Of a stretch of 64,000 nucleotides of DNA, positions 54,337 to 63,409 are shown in pieces. The notes under the pieces were generated by a model that was not told where the DNA came from, ran no database searches, and saw only the letters and a list, made by a program, of their open reading frames with translations. The position numbers and the translations under genes are program-made. The DNA is from Chloroflexi bacterium bin125 (GTDB lineage Bacteria > Chloroflexota > Dehalococcoidia > Bin125): positions 38,864 through 102,863 of the forward strand of contig MPNM01000012.1 in the NCBI GenBank assembly GCA_002239025.1, read 5' to 3'. Each line of letters opens with the position of its first letter. The stretch's first letter is position 1.

Positions 54337-55224
54337 TGAAGTTCTCCCGAAAAGAAAAGGTGCACTTGGTCTTGAATCCAGCGTCCAAGGCGCGCACTCC
54401 CTCAGCCTATTGACTCGCCCTCACGCAGTCCAGAGACCGTTTCAGCCCCAGTGAAGTGGTAGCCACCGACGCAGATGGTTGAATACTCGTTCCAACGGGT
54501 CGGGGCTGATGAAAGCCGCTGCCTGCCTGTCGACCGCCGTGAATCCTGTCCGAACCCGTGTCTCTGAACCTGCACTGCTCTTCGCTCTCGTCTGCGTTGG
54601 AAGCGACTGGAGGCATCTCAACGGAGCTGCCTTCAGCCAGCTTGCAACGTGCATAGGAGCGTTTGCAACCGCTAGTTTGCAGCCGCCAGTACTGAAGCGC
54701 CGACCACGGCCCACGGTCCTGTACCGAACTCGGGACAGGCAGCAGTGGCGCCCTGGAGGGCGTAAGTCAAGCTGCCGCCAGCTTCCGCCGTACCCCCTTT
54801 CCAAATCTCTCCGCAGCAGCTCCATCAAGTCACAATCGAGCGCGGGCACGTGTCGGCCTTGCTCTGTACGGCCGCGAACGCATGGACTCAAGTGAGCCGT
54901 TGCCGGTCCCTGGTGCATGCCTACTGAGATCGAGTGATTGCAATCCGCCAAGATCATTGAGCCACTAGCTCGCAAGCTCACCAGAGTCTTCAGGCCAGTT
55001 CGGCAGGTGTTGAGCCTTGTCGGTCATCGAGATCGCGATCGTCGTTGCTTCCGAGCAGAGCATCATTCTTTGTCCCCACGGCAGCAGACCTGTGCTCAGG
55101 CCTGCCGATCTGGTCATGACCTTGGCGAACTGGTCACAACACTGGAAAATGGTCATTGGCTCTTAGCGCTTTCGTCGAGGGGACTCCCGCAGAATCTGTC
55201 GATTTGCTTCAAGACTGAGATCCG
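54337..55224. other. About 900 bases with no gene I can support
   Basis: Long overlapping frames exist on both strands (up to 179 codons) but lack motifs, good starts or a natural hydrophobic pattern. Probably decayed DNA. Confidence 0.45.
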
Positions 55225-55515
55225 TTGGCGGACCAACCACTGAGACACTTCGAAGGCCGAGAGTACGGTAGGTCAATGGGGCCCCTGATGAGCAACGACG
55301 AACAGCGCGATCGGCTGGAACAGCAGATCAACACTCTCAGCGCAGAGTCGGATCGCCAGTTCCAGGAGTTGATGAGGGCTCTGAATCGCTCCCAGGAGCA
55401 GATCAACCGGCGCCTGGATGCAATCGACCGGCGGCTCGAAGGACTCGACCTGCGTGCGGACGTGATCGAAGAGAACCTGAGCCAAATCATGCTCCGCCTA
55501 CAGATCCGTCAGTAG
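55225..55515 (+). CDS. Small coiled-coil protein
   Basis: Open frame of 96 aa. From Met 22 (ATG 55288) the sequence is one long heptad pattern: MSNDEQRDRLEQQINTLSAE, then LMRALNRSQEQINRRLDAID and RRLEGLDLRADVIEENLSQI. The start at 55288 fits the coiled coil better; neither start has a strong ribosome site. Similar short coiled coils occur in mobile elements. Function unknown. Confidence 0.55.
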   Translation: MADQPLRHFEGREYGRSMGPLMSNDEQRDRLEQQINTLSAESDRQFQELMRALNRSQEQINRRLDAIDRRLEGLDLRADVIEENLSQIMLRLQIRQ

Positions 55516-55566
55516 GGTCCAGAATGAACCAACGAACAGCAGGACCTGGATAGAGCAGAGGCGTTC

Positions 55567-55905
55567 GTGACCAAGCGATCTCGGAGGCGAGCTCGACACC
55601 GAGCGGCGCAGAGTCTGCGCCGAGAGACACTGGAGCCGATCCCGCCAACCGACAGCGAAAGCATATGCGTCGATCAGTCGCCCGACGACCTGTTCGAGCA
55701 AGTAATGGACATCGCTGACCGTGAAGCTCAGGAACGTGCTGCCCGGCAGCGAGAGCAGTTAGAGCTCCGCGTGCGCGAACGCTACGGGGAGTTCATCGGG
55801 GCGCTGCGCGATTACGGCGTCATCTTCAAGCCGGGCGAGGCGCAGAAGTTTGAGATCCAACTTGGTGGCCCGATGCACTCTGTCTGGATCGAGATTCAGA
55901 GTTAG
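55567..55905 (+). CDS. Hypothetical protein, 112 aa
   Basis: GTG 55567, weak AGAGG upstream. A very basic N-terminus (KRSRRRARHRAAQSLRRE) is followed by a helical Glu/Arg-rich region (DREAQERAARQREQLELRVR) and a compact C-terminal part (GALRDYGVIFKPGEAQKFEI). The basic head suggests nucleic-acid binding. It follows the coiled-coil gene by about 50 bases and may be co-transcribed. Confidence 0.55.
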   Translation: MTKRSRRRARHRAAQSLRRETLEPIPPTDSESICVDQSPDDLFEQVMDIADREAQERAARQREQLELRVRERYGEFIGALRDYGVIFKPGEAQKFEIQLGGPMHSVWIEIQS

Positions 55906-55909
55906 CGCG

Positions 55910-56254
55910 TCAACTGTGCCGAGCTTTGCGCCGACCGCTCAAGCGGTCGTAGACCATCAAGGCGAGACCCAGCACGATCATCGTCGGCACCAACACGATC
56001 GCACGGTTGCCGTAGTAGAACTCGGTCGCAACTCTCATGGTGCGGTCAGTCATTACTGAGTCCCTGCCACTTATGTCGTCAGGCAAAACTATCGACACCA
56101 ACACCAGCGCCGCGCTCAAGGCGATGTAGGGGACGGCAACGCAGTTGAAGCCGTGCGCAACGGCCGCGAATCCGCCGGCAACCCCTCGGAGCTCGAACAA
56201 TCCCCGGCGTTTGCTGCGAGGGCTCAGCCGAGTGGAAGTCTGGTCGGGGGTCAA
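55910..56254 (-). CDS. Small membrane protein, two membrane segments
   Basis: 114 aa. Segments CVAVPYIALSAALVLVSIVL and AIVLVPTMIVLGLALMVYDR flank an extracytoplasmic-looking loop (ISGRDSVMTDRTMRVATEFY), and the tail is basic. It starts ten bases after the lipoprotein gene stops and is likely in its operon. Function unknown. Confidence 0.6.
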   Translation of the reverse strand: MTPDQTSTRLSPRSKRRGLFELRGVAGGFAAVAHGFNCVAVPYIALSAALVLVSIVLPDDISGRDSVMTDRTMRVATEFYYGNRAIVLVPTMIVLGLALMVYDRLSGRRKARHS

Positions 56255-56263
56255 TTTCGCCGA

Positions 56264-58084
56264 TTACTGTTCTGTCGGCAGCGGCGTGCAGATGTCGTCG
56301 ATGCAGAAGTGACCCTCGCGCAGCCGCTGCCAGTCTGCGTCGCTCAGGGACCCCAGTTGCGAGGCGAATTGTTCCGCGAACGCCTGCTGCTCCTCCTCGC
56401 TCCAGCGGCCGCCTGGCTGCGACCAGTTTGCCTGGTGCACAACCTGATCGCAGTGGCCCGACTGCCGAGTTGGAACCGCCCCGTAAGCGCTGGCCGACGC
56501 AAACCTGGCGGAGACCGCGCAGCGCTCACCACCGGCGAGCGCATCCTCCGGAGCCATGGCCGTCATGCTCAGCTCGCAGAGCCCTTGCTCATCGCTCACT
56601 GACTGGTAGTGGAATGGTGATTCGCGAAACGAATCCTCATCCAGCCTGAGCGACACCTCAGGCAGGGTCTCACAGGCGGCGATTGCGGCCAGCCGTTTGA
56701 GGTGCTCTTCACCGGCCACGTACGGGCGTGTCAGCGCGGCGTCGGCGCGTGCCTCGGCCGGCGAATCGATGCCGCCGAATCCCCAGCCGCCCCACCAGAC
56801 CAGTTCCTGGCAGCCGGTCGCGGAAATCCGGCCGTCGACGACTTCGACGACGCAGGACTCGCCCTCGGCAAAGCGGAACGGCGCGGCTCGGTTGGGATCC
56901 TGCGCCACGCTGATGTAGTAGTAGCAGCGGCTCTCGGCATCAGCGTTGACGGCGTCGATCCGCTCGATCTCACCGAGACTCGCGGCGTCGGCCTCGATCC
57001 GCAGATTGTTCGAAGCGAGACACGGGTCGCCGCTGCGCCGGTCCGATGCGACGGCTTGGCCTGCGATTGCGGCGATCCGCTTCGCTGGCAACTCATACCC
57101 GAAAGTGCCTGATCCACTACCGGTCGCCAGCCGGCAACGGCCATCGTATTGATTGGGGCCGCCCACTCCGCCACCGCCGCTTGTCACGATGTTGTACGAA
57201 GTGATCGTGCAATCAGCGCTCATGTCGTCACCGCGAGGTTGTTCGGCGAACATGTAGTAACGCCAGCGTCGCGAGCCGGCAAGGACGCCCCGTTCGACGA
57301 CGGCGTCGTGGACGAACGATTGCGCATTGATGCGCAGCACCAGGGTCGGTAGCCTTTGCGGCGGCTCGCCGTCGCCTGCGAGGGACGGGATCTCGACAGC
57401 ATCGCGCTGTCCCATCAGCACCATCCCGGTCCAGCAGGCCTCCGGGCCACAGTCTTCAACTTCTCGATCAACTGCCGCGCGCAGCACCCGCGCCGTCCCC
57501 GCCGCCGTGTGGCTCCGTTCTATGTTGACCCCGCGGCCGACGTAGCCGCCCGCATCGATCGTTGCGGCTATGTGCGTGAGCAGCAGGCCGTCGCTCTGCA
57601 GATGGGCGACGACGCGTCCCGGCGGCCGCAGCGGCAGTCGCAGGTAGAGCCATCGTTCGTCGCGCTCCTGGCCGACTTGCAGATCGATCTGCAGCGGGAA
57701 CGGGGCGCCGGGATTGTCGTGCAGGTGGATGAGGCGGAGCATAGGCAATCCGTCGAAGATGCCATGGGGCAGCGCGAGCAGGGCGTTGCCGTTCAGCCGC
57801 AACTCCCGCAGCCTGCCCAGTCCCTCGAAGTCGCCGGTCTGGAGCGCCGTGATGTCGCGACCGCTCAGATCCAGTGCTCGGATCGCTCTCAGGTCATCTG
57901 CATCAATGAACGCGCAGCTGTGCACGCGGTCGGTCTGAGCGACGATCGCCTCACGTACCGCGAGCGTCCTTGCGCAGATCCCAAGTTCCGCCGGCGGCTG
58001 CCAGGTCTCGATGTCATCGGCACAGGCGCTGAGCGTCAGCAGGCAGAGGACCAGCGCGGCAATGGCGCCAACGAGCCGAACCAT
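56264..58084 (-). CDS. Lipoprotein with leucine-rich repeats
   Basis: 606 aa. The signal peptide LVGAIAALVLCLLTLSAC ends in a lipobox (LSAC, Cys 21), so the protein is secreted and lipid-anchored. Residues about 60-135 hold LRR units: IRALDLSGRDITALQTGDFE, GLGRLRELRLNGNALLALPH, LPMLRLIHLHDNPGAPFP. The rest is rich in Cys pairs (for example SCAFIDADD, EDCGPEACW, RCRLATGSG, CYYYISVAQ) and looks extracellular. LRR surface proteins usually bind other proteins or glycans. The partner is unknown. Confidence 0.85.
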   Translation of the reverse strand: MVRLVGAIAALVLCLLTLSACADDIETWQPPAELGICARTLAVREAIVAQTDRVHSCAFIDADDLRAIRALDLSGRDITALQTGDFEGLGRLRELRLNGNALLALPHGIFDGLPMLRLIHLHDNPGAPFPLQIDLQVGQERDERWLYLRLPLRPPGRVVAHLQSDGLLLTHIAATIDAGGYVGRGVNIERSHTAAGTARVLRAAVDREVEDCGPEACWTGMVLMGQRDAVEIPSLAGDGEPPQRLPTLVLRINAQSFVHDAVVERGVLAGSRRWRYYMFAEQPRGDDMSADCTITSYNIVTSGGGGVGGPNQYDGRCRLATGSGSGTFGYELPAKRIAAIAGQAVASDRRSGDPCLASNNLRIEADAASLGEIERIDAVNADAESRCYYYISVAQDPNRAAPFRFAEGESCVVEVVDGRISATGCQELVWWGGWGFGGIDSPAEARADAALTRPYVAGEEHLKRLAAIAACETLPEVSLRLDEDSFRESPFHYQSVSDEQGLCELSMTAMAPEDALAGGERCAVSARFASASAYGAVPTRQSGHCDQVVHQANWSQPGGRWSEEEQQAFAEQFASQLGSLSDADWQRLREGHFCIDDICTPLPTEQ

Positions 58085-58345
58085 GACCGGCCTCGTCTCA
58101 GCCGTCGGCGCATGGCGCCGCTGCTCTCAACGGTAACGCGCTTGGGCCGCCGGATCCGAACTCGAACTACTCCAACAGGGTGGGGACAGTGCTGAAGCAC
58201 CGAGAGCTCGGAAGAGCGACGAAGATCCCGGTCAGAACCATGGACGCCTCCCGGAAGCTCGCGGATCGCCCAACCTCAGCGGGATGAGCCCGCCGTCCCC
58301 ACAGCCCAAGCGTGAGCGCGCGCAGCAGCCAATGCAGGCACCAGG

Positions 58346-59149
58346 TCAGCGGCAGCTGGTCAGCGGCAGCTGCCAGCGCAGCCGCCTGAGCGCCCGTCGT
58401 CGCCAGTCCAGTTCCTGATCACGACGCCGTTCGCGCCGGGGCGCGTCGGCCGGGGGCTGTGTCAGCCCGAACTCCTCGAACAGCCGCGACTCCAGTGTCA
58501 GCCGCTGCCGCTCCGCCCGCAGCCAGGCCAGGGTGTGGCGCGCCAACTTGCGTATCGCCCAGGCCTCGCGCCACTCGACGACCAGTTCCGTTGCCTCGCC
58601 GTAGACCTGCCCCTCACCCGGTTCGACATCCTCGGTGATCAGCTCAGGGAAGACGCGGCGGGGCGCAGCCACGGACCTCTGCTGCTTACCCTCGTCGTCA
58701 TCATCATCCCCGTCCACATCGACCATGTCCACATCGACCCCGTCATCGCAGCCCGCCCGCTCCAGTGAGTCGCGGCCCTCGACCGCATCCGCCCGTTCTC
58801 GCAGGGACGCGAGTTCAATTCGCAACTCACCCACTGCCCGACGCAGGTCCGGATCAGGTTCCTGTAGGCGGGGCCCCTCCCCACCGCCCGGCTCGCTCGC
58901 TGTTGGTGGAGTTTCCCGTTCTTCGCTCTCCTCCTGCTCTTCGTGTTCGGCCTGTTCGCGCCGGTACTTCTCCAGCACCCCGCGTATCCTACGGCTGACG
59001 TGCCGAGACTCCTGGCAGTTGGACGCCGTGCGGCAGCTGACCTCCAGTAGCTCGGACGCCTTGACGATGCCCTCGACCTCGACCAGCCGGTCAAGCGCCG
59101 CCAGCAACTGCTCGTCGCTGGGAGCCCCCTCGCGTCCCCGCTTGCTCAT
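58346..59149 (-). CDS. Fis-like HTH regulator with acidic middle, unknown role
   Basis: AGGAGG eleven bases upstream favours ATG 59149 (MSKRGREGAPSDEQLLAALD), 267 aa; an ATG at 59158 is too close to it. Residues 17-60 (LDRLVEVEGIVKASELLEVS, CRTASNCQESRHVSRRIRGV) fit a Fis-type HTH. A Glu-rich and Asp-rich middle (DVDGDDDDDEGKQQ) is followed by a helical Arg-rich C-terminus. Phased repeats directly upstream (59181-59437) are candidate operators for it. Confidence 0.65.
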   Translation of the reverse strand: MSKRGREGAPSDEQLLAALDRLVEVEGIVKASELLEVSCRTASNCQESRHVSRRIRGVLEKYRREQAEHEEQEESEERETPPTASEPGGGEGPRLQEPDPDLRRAVGELRIELASLRERADAVEGRDSLERAGCDDGVDVDMVDVDGDDDDDEGKQQRSVAAPRRVFPELITEDVEPGEGQVYGEATELVVEWREAWAIRKLARHTLAWLRAERQRLTLESRLFEEFGLTQPPADAPRRERRRDQELDWRRRALRRLRWQLPLTSCR

Positions 59150-59180
59150 CCAACCCATCCCCTCCTGTTGCGTAGAACAC

Positions 59181-59437
59181 TGTCCGCACGTGTCCGCCCG
59201 TGTCCAGAATCCCGGACAACTTGGCCAGAACTGCAATCAAAGTGCAATTTCACTGCAATCTGACTGCAATTCGGGGGGAAGGAGCCCTTGCCCTCAACTC
59301 GCTGCCCGTTACGTCCTGTAGGAGGGGTCAAGTCCAGTCCAGGACTGGAGATCCGGCCCCGATTGCAATTGTCAATCGAGTCCGGATTCCTGTACACGCC
59401 CCCGACTGCAATCGAGGTCAATCGGCTGTCCGGACAG
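59181..59437. promoter_or_regulatory. Cluster of helically phased direct repeats (iteron- or operator-like)
   Basis: TGTCC repeats start at 59181, 59191 and 59201 (10-bp period). Then CTGCAAT/GTGCAAT occurs at 59231, 59242, 59253 and 59264, an exact 11-bp period. Further TGCAA words lie near 59364 and 59406, and a palindrome CTGTCCGGACAG at 59426-59437. Same-face phasing points to cooperative protein binding. It lies between the Fis-like gene and the small basic gene; 59438-59788 shows nothing else clear. Confidence 0.65.
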
Positions 59438-59788
59438 ACCGAGGGTGCCGAAGGCGACACTTCCGGCGAAAGCGCCGGCTGAGGCCGACCTCTCCGCGAC
59501 CGTCAATCCCGAAGCGGATCAGCCGCGCTCCTGTAGAAGAGAGCGCAGGTGCGTTCGGTTCTGCTTGCAGCGCAAGCGAGCTTCGCGCATCTCGTCGCGC
59601 TCGGCAATGACCGATGACCGCTATCGAGGCGGACTGCCTCGATCGCTTAGCGACCGCGACCAGCGTGGTTCGGTCGCGGATCGCTGCGATTTGCGTCGTG
59701 CCGAGATCGACATAGGATCGACGGTCGAGCGAGCGCGAGCGCCAGAGCGACCTGGCCGGCAATTCAGCTCGCATGAAGGAGTACGGAC

Positions 59789-59923
59789 ATGACCCAATCA
59801 CCGAGAATGCGTGGCAAAGGCGGTAAAGGCGGCAAGAGCGGCGGCGGTCGTCCGGCCAACGCGCCGAGCACGACCGGCAAGCCCTCCGGCGGCGGACGGG
59901 GCAACAACCCGCCCAAGCGCTAG
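59789..59923 (+). CDS. Very small basic Gly-rich protein, 44 aa
   Basis: AAGGAG with a good spacer precedes ATG 59789 and TAG ends it at 59923. The product is almost all Gly, Lys, Arg, Pro and Ser: MTQSPRMRGKGGKGGKSGGG, then RPANAPSTTGKPSGGGRGNN and PPKR. It is likely disordered and nucleic-acid binding. The start signals are convincing for so short a gene. Confidence 0.65.
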   Translation: MTQSPRMRGKGGKGGKSGGGRPANAPSTTGKPSGGGRGNNPPKR

Positions 59924-60045
59924 CCACTCAGCCCGGGTGTTTCCGGGAACCCGCCATTCAGAGGCGTCGAAACGCTCACCGCTCCACAGCATGCATTCGC
60001 TTTTCTGTCTTACACCCGGCGATATGCACCCTTCGGAGTCCTTCG

Positions 60046-61980
60046 GTGAGCGATGTCGAGCGGATCGACTCGATCCGCACCTACCTGCGAGCACACGCCT
60101 GGCAGCACGGCCATCAGCGCACGGCCGTGCAGTTCGGCGTCTCCCGCCAGACCCTGTGGCGCTTCCTTGAGCGCGGCCGGGTCGGCCGCGCGCTGCCCCG
60201 CGCGGTCCTCGATACCGTGGGCGGCAGCGTCGAGGCGCTGGAGCCGGCGACGCGAGCGTTGATCAGCGGGTCGCCGTCAGCCCGCCGACCCGCGCCCGCC
60301 AATCATCTCAGCAACGGCATCCATGCCGCGCTGCTGTACCTCTGCGAAGCGCCCCTGACGACCGCCGGCGAGTTGGCCCAACTGAACCGAGTCCCGGTCT
60401 CCACCCTGCGCGAACGGCTGGACAAGCTGAGCGAGCGCGGTCTGGTCGACTCGCGGCTGCACCGGCTCAACGCGCTAGGACCCCGTCCTCGCCGACGCTA
60501 CTTCCCCACCGCCGCCGGCATCCGGGCATTGGCCGACGACGAAGCCGACCTGCAGCGCCTGCTGCGCATCTACCCCGTCTCGAAGCAGTGGTTCAAGCTG
60601 CTGGCCGAGCGGCTCGACGCCGTCGCCGTGCTGTATCACGTCGCCGCGATGATCGCCGAAGCGGACCCTGAACAGCAGCCCGTCCGGGTCGACCACTACC
60701 GCCAGGGTCCCTACGACGCCCTGCTCACGCTCTCCGGCGGACGCAGCGTCGGCCTGCTGCGCCAGGGGCCGATGCTCTCGGCCGCCAACCTGCGCTTCCG
60801 CCTGCGCACGATTGAGCGGTTGGACTGGACACAGTCCCCCTCGCTCACCTTGGTGCTCACCGACTCCGAGCAAGACTCCCGCCGCGCCGTGCGCGCGCTG
60901 GCCGATCCCGGCCTGCACGACATCACGCTGGTCGCCTGCGCGGCCGAGCTGATCGCCGCCGGTCCCCGCGCGCCGGTCTTCCAGCAGGGCGGCTACGGCT
61001 ATCCCAACACGCCGAAGATCGGGCCCGAGGCCTCCCTGCCCGCGATCCTGGCCTGGATCACCGAGCGCTTCGCCGCCAGCGGGAGGGCAGGTTCGACCGA
61101 GCCCCCTGAGCCCAATCCCGACCCGGACGCACTCTACCGCAGCAACGTCCGAGCGACGATGCCGAAACCCCAGGAGCAACTCGACTGCGCACTCTCGGTC
61201 CAGCTCACCCGGTCCGAGAAGCAGGCGCTCGACCTGCTCGCCGCCTGGCCCTTCTCCACCCCCGACCAACTGGCGGGGCTGATGGGCTGCGTCACCCGCC
61301 GGCGCGCCAACCAGGTCCTGAGCTCCCTCCGCCGCAGCTCCCTCGTGCAACAAGAGCCGCAGGGCTACGTGCTCACCGACGATGGACTGACTTACCTCGC
61401 TCGCCGCGACCGATCCGCCGTCGGACCCGCCCTCGACCGCTGGACGCCGCAGCAGTCGGACGACGGAGTCTACTTCGGCAGCGCCCTGCGCGCCATCGCC
61501 TCCCAGTCGGAACACCAGCGAGGCATCACCGAGTTCGCCGCCCGGCTCAGTGCCGAAGTTGCCAAGGATCCCGACTACGAGCTGCTCGACCTGCTCCCTA
61601 CCCACCGTTCGCAAATCACGTACTGGCAGAACGGCGCCCGCTACGTCCTCCACCCCGACGCCTCGTTCCAACTGGGTCACCAGGGCGACTGGGACTGGTG
61701 CCTGCTCGAGTACGAGCGCCGCGCCGTCACGCCGAAGCGGGTGCCCGAGCGCCTGCGCGGCTACCGACGCTACTTCCAGAGCGAGCACCCCCGCCGCGAC
61801 CATGGCGGAGCCGAACCTCTGGTGCTGTTCCTGTTCGAGGAGGACCCGTTCCAGGGCTGCCAGTTGCTCGGCTGGTGTCATGACGGTGACTGGGCGCGTT
61901 CGAGCGCCTCGGTGGTGCGCCACTCCTCGGCTGCTAGAGATGCCCACGCTTGGGTGAGGTGGGCGTGTTCGAGGTCGTAG
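60046..61980 (+). CDS. Replication-relaxation-like protein (winged-helix, plasmid or mobile-element type)
   Basis: GGAG precedes GTG 60046; 644 aa. An N-terminal HTH (AVQFGVSRQTLWRFLERGRV) is followed by a first winged helix (LTTAGELAQLNRVPVSTLRE, RLDKLSERGLVDSRL), a middle domain, a second winged helix (FSTPDQLAGLMGCVTRRRAN, QVLSSLRRSSLVQQ) and a C-terminal domain with LHPDASFQLGHQGDWDWCLL then EYERRAVTPKRVPERLRGYR, the layout of the replication-relaxation family. In plasmids such proteins regulate replication or transfer. Its last 103 bases overlap a convergent gene. Confidence 0.65.
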   Translation: MSDVERIDSIRTYLRAHAWQHGHQRTAVQFGVSRQTLWRFLERGRVGRALPRAVLDTVGGSVEALEPATRALISGSPSARRPAPANHLSNGIHAALLYLCEAPLTTAGELAQLNRVPVSTLRERLDKLSERGLVDSRLHRLNALGPRPRRRYFPTAAGIRALADDEADLQRLLRIYPVSKQWFKLLAERLDAVAVLYHVAAMIAEADPEQQPVRVDHYRQGPYDALLTLSGGRSVGLLRQGPMLSAANLRFRLRTIERLDWTQSPSLTLVLTDSEQDSRRAVRALADPGLHDITLVACAAELIAAGPRAPVFQQGGYGYPNTPKIGPEASLPAILAWITERFAASGRAGSTEPPEPNPDPDALYRSNVRATMPKPQEQLDCALSVQLTRSEKQALDLLAAWPFSTPDQLAGLMGCVTRRRANQVLSSLRRSSLVQQEPQGYVLTDDGLTYLARRDRSAVGPALDRWTPQQSDDGVYFGSALRAIASQSEHQRGITEFAARLSAEVAKDPDYELLDLLPTHRSQITYWQNGARYVLHPDASFQLGHQGDWDWCLLEYERRAVTPKRVPERLRGYRRYFQSEHPRRDHGGAEPLVLFLFEEDPFQGCQLLGWCHDGDWARSSASVVRHSSAARDAHAWVRWACSRS

Positions 61981-62444
61981 CTACCGGACGGAGGATCTTG
62001 GTCGGGGTATTTGTCCATCGAGACGCGGTTGACCGTGATTGCGCGCTCGAGGTCGCCCATGTCGCGGCGGATGTTCCGGAGGCGCAGTCTCAGCAGGGTC
62101 GGTCTGCGGAGTTCAAGTGGTGCCGTTTCGTGGTGCCTGAGCAGCTTGAACTGCTCGATGTCCCGCTCGATCCGGGCCGCTTCATCCCTGACTTCGTGCT
62201 CGTGGTAGGGGCCGCCGTCTAGGTGCCCGCGGAGGTTGGCGATGAGGCTCGGCACGGCGTGAAACAGCAGGTGCTCGGTCATTCCGTCGGCCGTCGTCTT
62301 GTCGGGAGGTGCCTCTGAGAGTATCTGTTTATCGTCGTCAGGCATTCCAGGCGCTCCATCCATGTTGTCGGGCGACGAACGACCACCAGTTGCACCACTG
62401 CTGGAACTGCTGCTCAGCTCGGGCCTGGGTCGTTGCCTCAACAT
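61878..62444 (-). CDS. Hypothetical protein, convergent with the replication-relaxation-like gene
   Basis: 188 aa. A disordered Ser/Pro-rich N-terminus (SSSSSSGATGGRSSPDN) is followed by a helical region (EHEVRDEAARIERDIEQFKL, then LRLRLRNIRRDMGDLERAIT). The 3' end overlaps the opposite gene by about 100 bases, so one of the two ends may be mis-called. No family recognised. Confidence 0.5.
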   Translation of the reverse strand: MLRQRPRPELSSSSSSGATGGRSSPDNMDGAPGMPDDDKQILSEAPPDKTTADGMTEHLLFHAVPSLIANLRGHLDGGPYHEHEVRDEAARIERDIEQFKLLRHHETAPLELRRPTLLRLRLRNIRRDMGDLERAITVNRVSMDKYPDQDPPSGSYDLEHAHLTQAWASLAAEEWRTTEALERAQSPS

Positions 62445-62577
62445 ACGCTAGCTGGTCGCCGTTGCAGCTCGGAAGCGGCAACCCCACATGCCACCCCACA
62501 TGCGGCTCCAGGTGTCGCCCCACAAGCCGAACGGCTTGTCGCGGCGATTCGGGACGAGATGAGTAGAGCCGAACTCA

Positions 62578-62937
62578 TGAGACTCTCTCAAGAGTCGGCG
62601 GAGCAGAAGGGCGGGGCCGATTGGCCCCGCCCCTCTGGTTTGGACAGGATTGTCCGGTTGCGCGATGACTAGGCGCGGTTGCGGACTCGGCGCAGGACGA
62701 GGCCGGCGGCGGCGACGCCCAGTGCGATCAGCAGGCCGACCAAGCCAGCCGAAATTCCGCCGTCAGCGAGACCGCCGCTACCCGTGTCCGGGAACTCGGT
62801 CGTGCCGTCGTCCATGGACTCGTCTTCCATGGAACCATCGTCCATGGCGCCCTCTTCGCCCTCAAGCGAATCGAGCTCGTCGCCGTCTTCCATCGAGCCG
62901 TCGTCCATGGAGTCTTCTTCCATAGCCATGGCGGTCA
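62578..62937. repeat. Duplicated surface-protein tail, copy A
   Basis: About 360 bp matches 63389-63767 at roughly 85 percent by eye: the outer TGAGACT...CAAnAGTCGG end, the terminator hairpin, the GGACAGG..TTGTCCGG word, the stop, and the whole tail up to TAMAM. It ends at the transposase junction at about 62936. Confidence 0.85.
62609..62632. terminator. Rho-independent-type hairpin, copy A
   Basis: GGGCGGGGCC, loop GATT, GGCCCCGCCC, followed by CTCTGGTTTGG. It lies downstream of the stop of the transposase/tail chimera. Confidence 0.65.
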
Positions 62938-63223
62938 GGTAGAGATAAGGCAGCTGCTCGCGGCAGGCCCGCTCCAAGCTGCGCGAGGAGCGCAGGCCCG
63001 ACATGAAGCCGTAGAGCCAGACCGAGAGCAGCGCCCGCGGATGGTAGGCGGGACTGCCCTGGCGCTGCGCCTCGAGATCCACCCCCAGTTCGCTCCACTC
63101 CTCGTCCGAGAGCTGGTCGACGAAGGCGGCCACCATGCGCGCCGGATGATCGTCCGCCACCAGCTCCTCGACCGAGGGCGGCAGCAACCAGGCCTGTTCG
63201 CGGTTGAGCGGGCGCCAGGGCAT
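62669..63223 (-). CDS. Chimeric gene: IS1182-type transposase N-terminus fused to a surface-anchor tail
   Basis: 184 aa in one frame. Residues 1-96 are the N-terminus of an IS1182-type transposase (MPWRPLNREQAWLLPPSVEE, HPRALLSVWLYGFMSGLRSS, REQLPYLYL). From residue 97 the sequence switches to the tail of the 63482-64000 surface protein: TAMAMEEDSMDDGSMEDGDE, FPDTGSGG (an LPxTG-like sorting motif), a membrane segment AGLVGLLIALGVAAAGLVL and basic RRVRNRA. The join is in frame and falls at the end of a 360-bp duplication. The protein has no signal peptide, so it may be nonfunctional. A misassembly is possible. Confidence 0.8.
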   Translation of the reverse strand: MPWRPLNREQAWLLPPSVEELVADDHPARMVAAFVDQLSDEEWSELGVDLEAQRQGSPAYHPRALLSVWLYGFMSGLRSSRSLERACREQLPYLYLTAMAMEEDSMDDGSMEDGDELDSLEGEEGAMDDGSMEDESMDDGTTEFPDTGSGGLADGGISAGLVGLLIALGVAAAGLVLRRVRNRA

Positions 63224-63367
63224 CGCGGTCCTCCTCAGTTGACCCGTTATCTGCCGCCCAGCCTAGCCGCCCCTGACGATCAGACGGCGTTGTGATCTGC
63301 TGACACGGTTAGTATCCAACACCGCAGCAGGTCCGCCATCGGACCCGCCCAGACGCATGCCAAACGG

Positions 63368-63409
63368 CGACTTTTGGGACAGGTTCACGTGAGACTGTCT
63401 CAAAAGTCG
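63368..63409. repeat. Inverted repeat resembling abutting IS ends
   Basis: CGACTTTTGGGACAG (63368-63382) and CTGTCTCAAAAGTCG (63395-63409) pair at 14 of 15 positions. A third copy, CTCTCTCAAGAGTCG, is at 62583-62597. The outer pair (62583 and 63382) would bound an element of about 800 bp containing the chimera. Confidence 0.6.

Noticed and set aside
54442..54981. 179-aa minus-strand frame
   Set aside because: No motif, no ribosome site, skewed composition; treated as noncoding.
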